Assembly (NCBI RefSeq): GCF_000331105.1
Contig: NC_020054.1
Span: 1,539,698 to 1,603,697, forward strand
Source: Fibrella aestuarina BUZ 2
GTDB taxonomy: Bacteria > Bacteroidota > Bacteroidia > Cytophagales > Spirosomataceae
Reading direction: 5' to 3'
Length of the DNA stretch: 64,000 nt
In this document: positions 63,747 through 64,000 of the stretch, one piece after another
Numbering within the stretch: position 1 is the stretch's first letter
Layout: every line of letters starts with the position of its first letter
Notes under the pieces: model-generated
Told to the model about the DNA's origin: nothing
Seen by the model: only the letters and a program-made list of their open reading frames with translations
Databases searched by the model: none
Program-made: the position numbers and the translations under genes

Positions 63747-64000
63747 CTACAGCAAGACGATATCATTGGCGTGAGCCACCTCCACATTCTGGCGTGAGGA
63801 CAAATTGGTCAGCGCCGCCGCCGATAACCGCGCCTGCGCGACGGCAACGGCTGTGCCTGCCTCGTCGATCAGCTCGATAACTTCGCCTGCTGAAAAATCG
63901 CCCAGAATCTCACGGATGCCCACCGCCAGCAGGCTACTACGCCGTTGCAGGGCCGCCACCGCCCCGGCATCGACACGTACCTGACCCACCGCCAGACTAC
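63747..64000 (-). CDS. proB: Glutamate 5-kinase, C-terminal PUA domain (partial)
   Basis: The last 84 residues or so of a protein are in the window; the rest runs off the edge. VDAGAVAALQRRSSLLAVGIREILGDFSAGEVIELID matches the PUA domain found at the C-terminus of glutamate 5-kinase, the first enzyme of proline synthesis. SSLLAVGI is close to the conserved SLLPxGI. The catalytic kinase domain is not visible, so the call rests on this domain alone. Confidence 0.78.
   Translation of the reverse strand, partial: SLAVGQVRVDAGAVAALQRRSSLLAVGIREILGDFSAGEVIELIDEAGTAVAVAQARLSAAALTNLSSRQNVEVAHANDIVLL

Overview
This window looks like a chromosome segment from a Bacteroidota bacterium of the order Cytophagales, most likely the Spirosoma/Fibrella group. 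That placement is an inference from gene content: a SusC/SusD pair, LytS/LytTR two-component pairs, DUF5522 and DUF5670 small proteins, DUF1080 and Gfo/Idh/MocA sugar enzymes, Omp85-type and porin-like barrels, and moderately high GC. Most genes are ordinary housekeeping or accessory genes. No rRNA, tRNA, CRISPR array, transposase or phage gene was recognised.

Layout. 1-3.8 kb: tail of an unknown gene, glyA, tatC and a secreted M48-like metalloprotease fused to MORN repeats. 3.9-11.3 kb: the most interesting region, a ribosomally made peptide (RiPP) locus. It has six tandem, nearly identical 40-42 residue precursor genes (five are too small or too out of frame to be obvious), a LanC-like cyclase homologue that has lost its zinc ligands, a LytS/LytTR two-component pair and a full-length LanB-type dehydratase. 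The precursor cores are rich in Ser/Thr but have no Cys, which fits the missing zinc site and suggests a dehydrated but not thioether-cyclised product. 11.3-16 kb: rocD, a DUF5522 protein, rpmB, an aspartic protease with PDZ, tpiA and a DUF985 cupin. 16.1-25 kb: a DUF1080 protein; an overlapping trio of YD-repeat protein, ECF sigma factor and membrane-anchored vWA protein; a sugar MFS transporter; an Omp85 protein; a carboxylesterase; a Rieske lipoprotein. 25.5-34.9 kb: a signalling-rich stretch (REC-PAS-kinase, three response regulators including a sigma-54 activator, a second LytS/LytTR pair), a porin-like barrel and a 53-residue membrane peptide. 34.9-39.3 kb: a thioesterase, a peroxiredoxin/AhpD-like pair, a dihaem cytochrome c, a cold-shock protein and a small secreted protein. 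39.4-48.6 kb: a SusCD sugar-utilisation locus with ThuA, two exported Gfo/Idh/MocA oxidoreductases and a divergent DUF1080 lipoprotein, a set that fits 3-keto-sugar catabolism. 48.7-55.4 kb: an RND efflux operon with a TetR regulator; two matching palindromic operators are visible. 55.6-64 kb: a redoxin, a coiled-coil lipoprotein, a GH95-like enzyme, a CrtA-like protein, an unknown membrane protein, a PpiD-like foldase and the end of proB.

Two genome-scale features stand out. The octamer AACGTACC (or its complement) occurs at least 41 times by eye count where about two would be expected by chance, in all reading frames and between genes. Many gene ends carry long, near-perfect hairpins (stems of 17-41 bp), often with no U-tract, usually between convergent genes.
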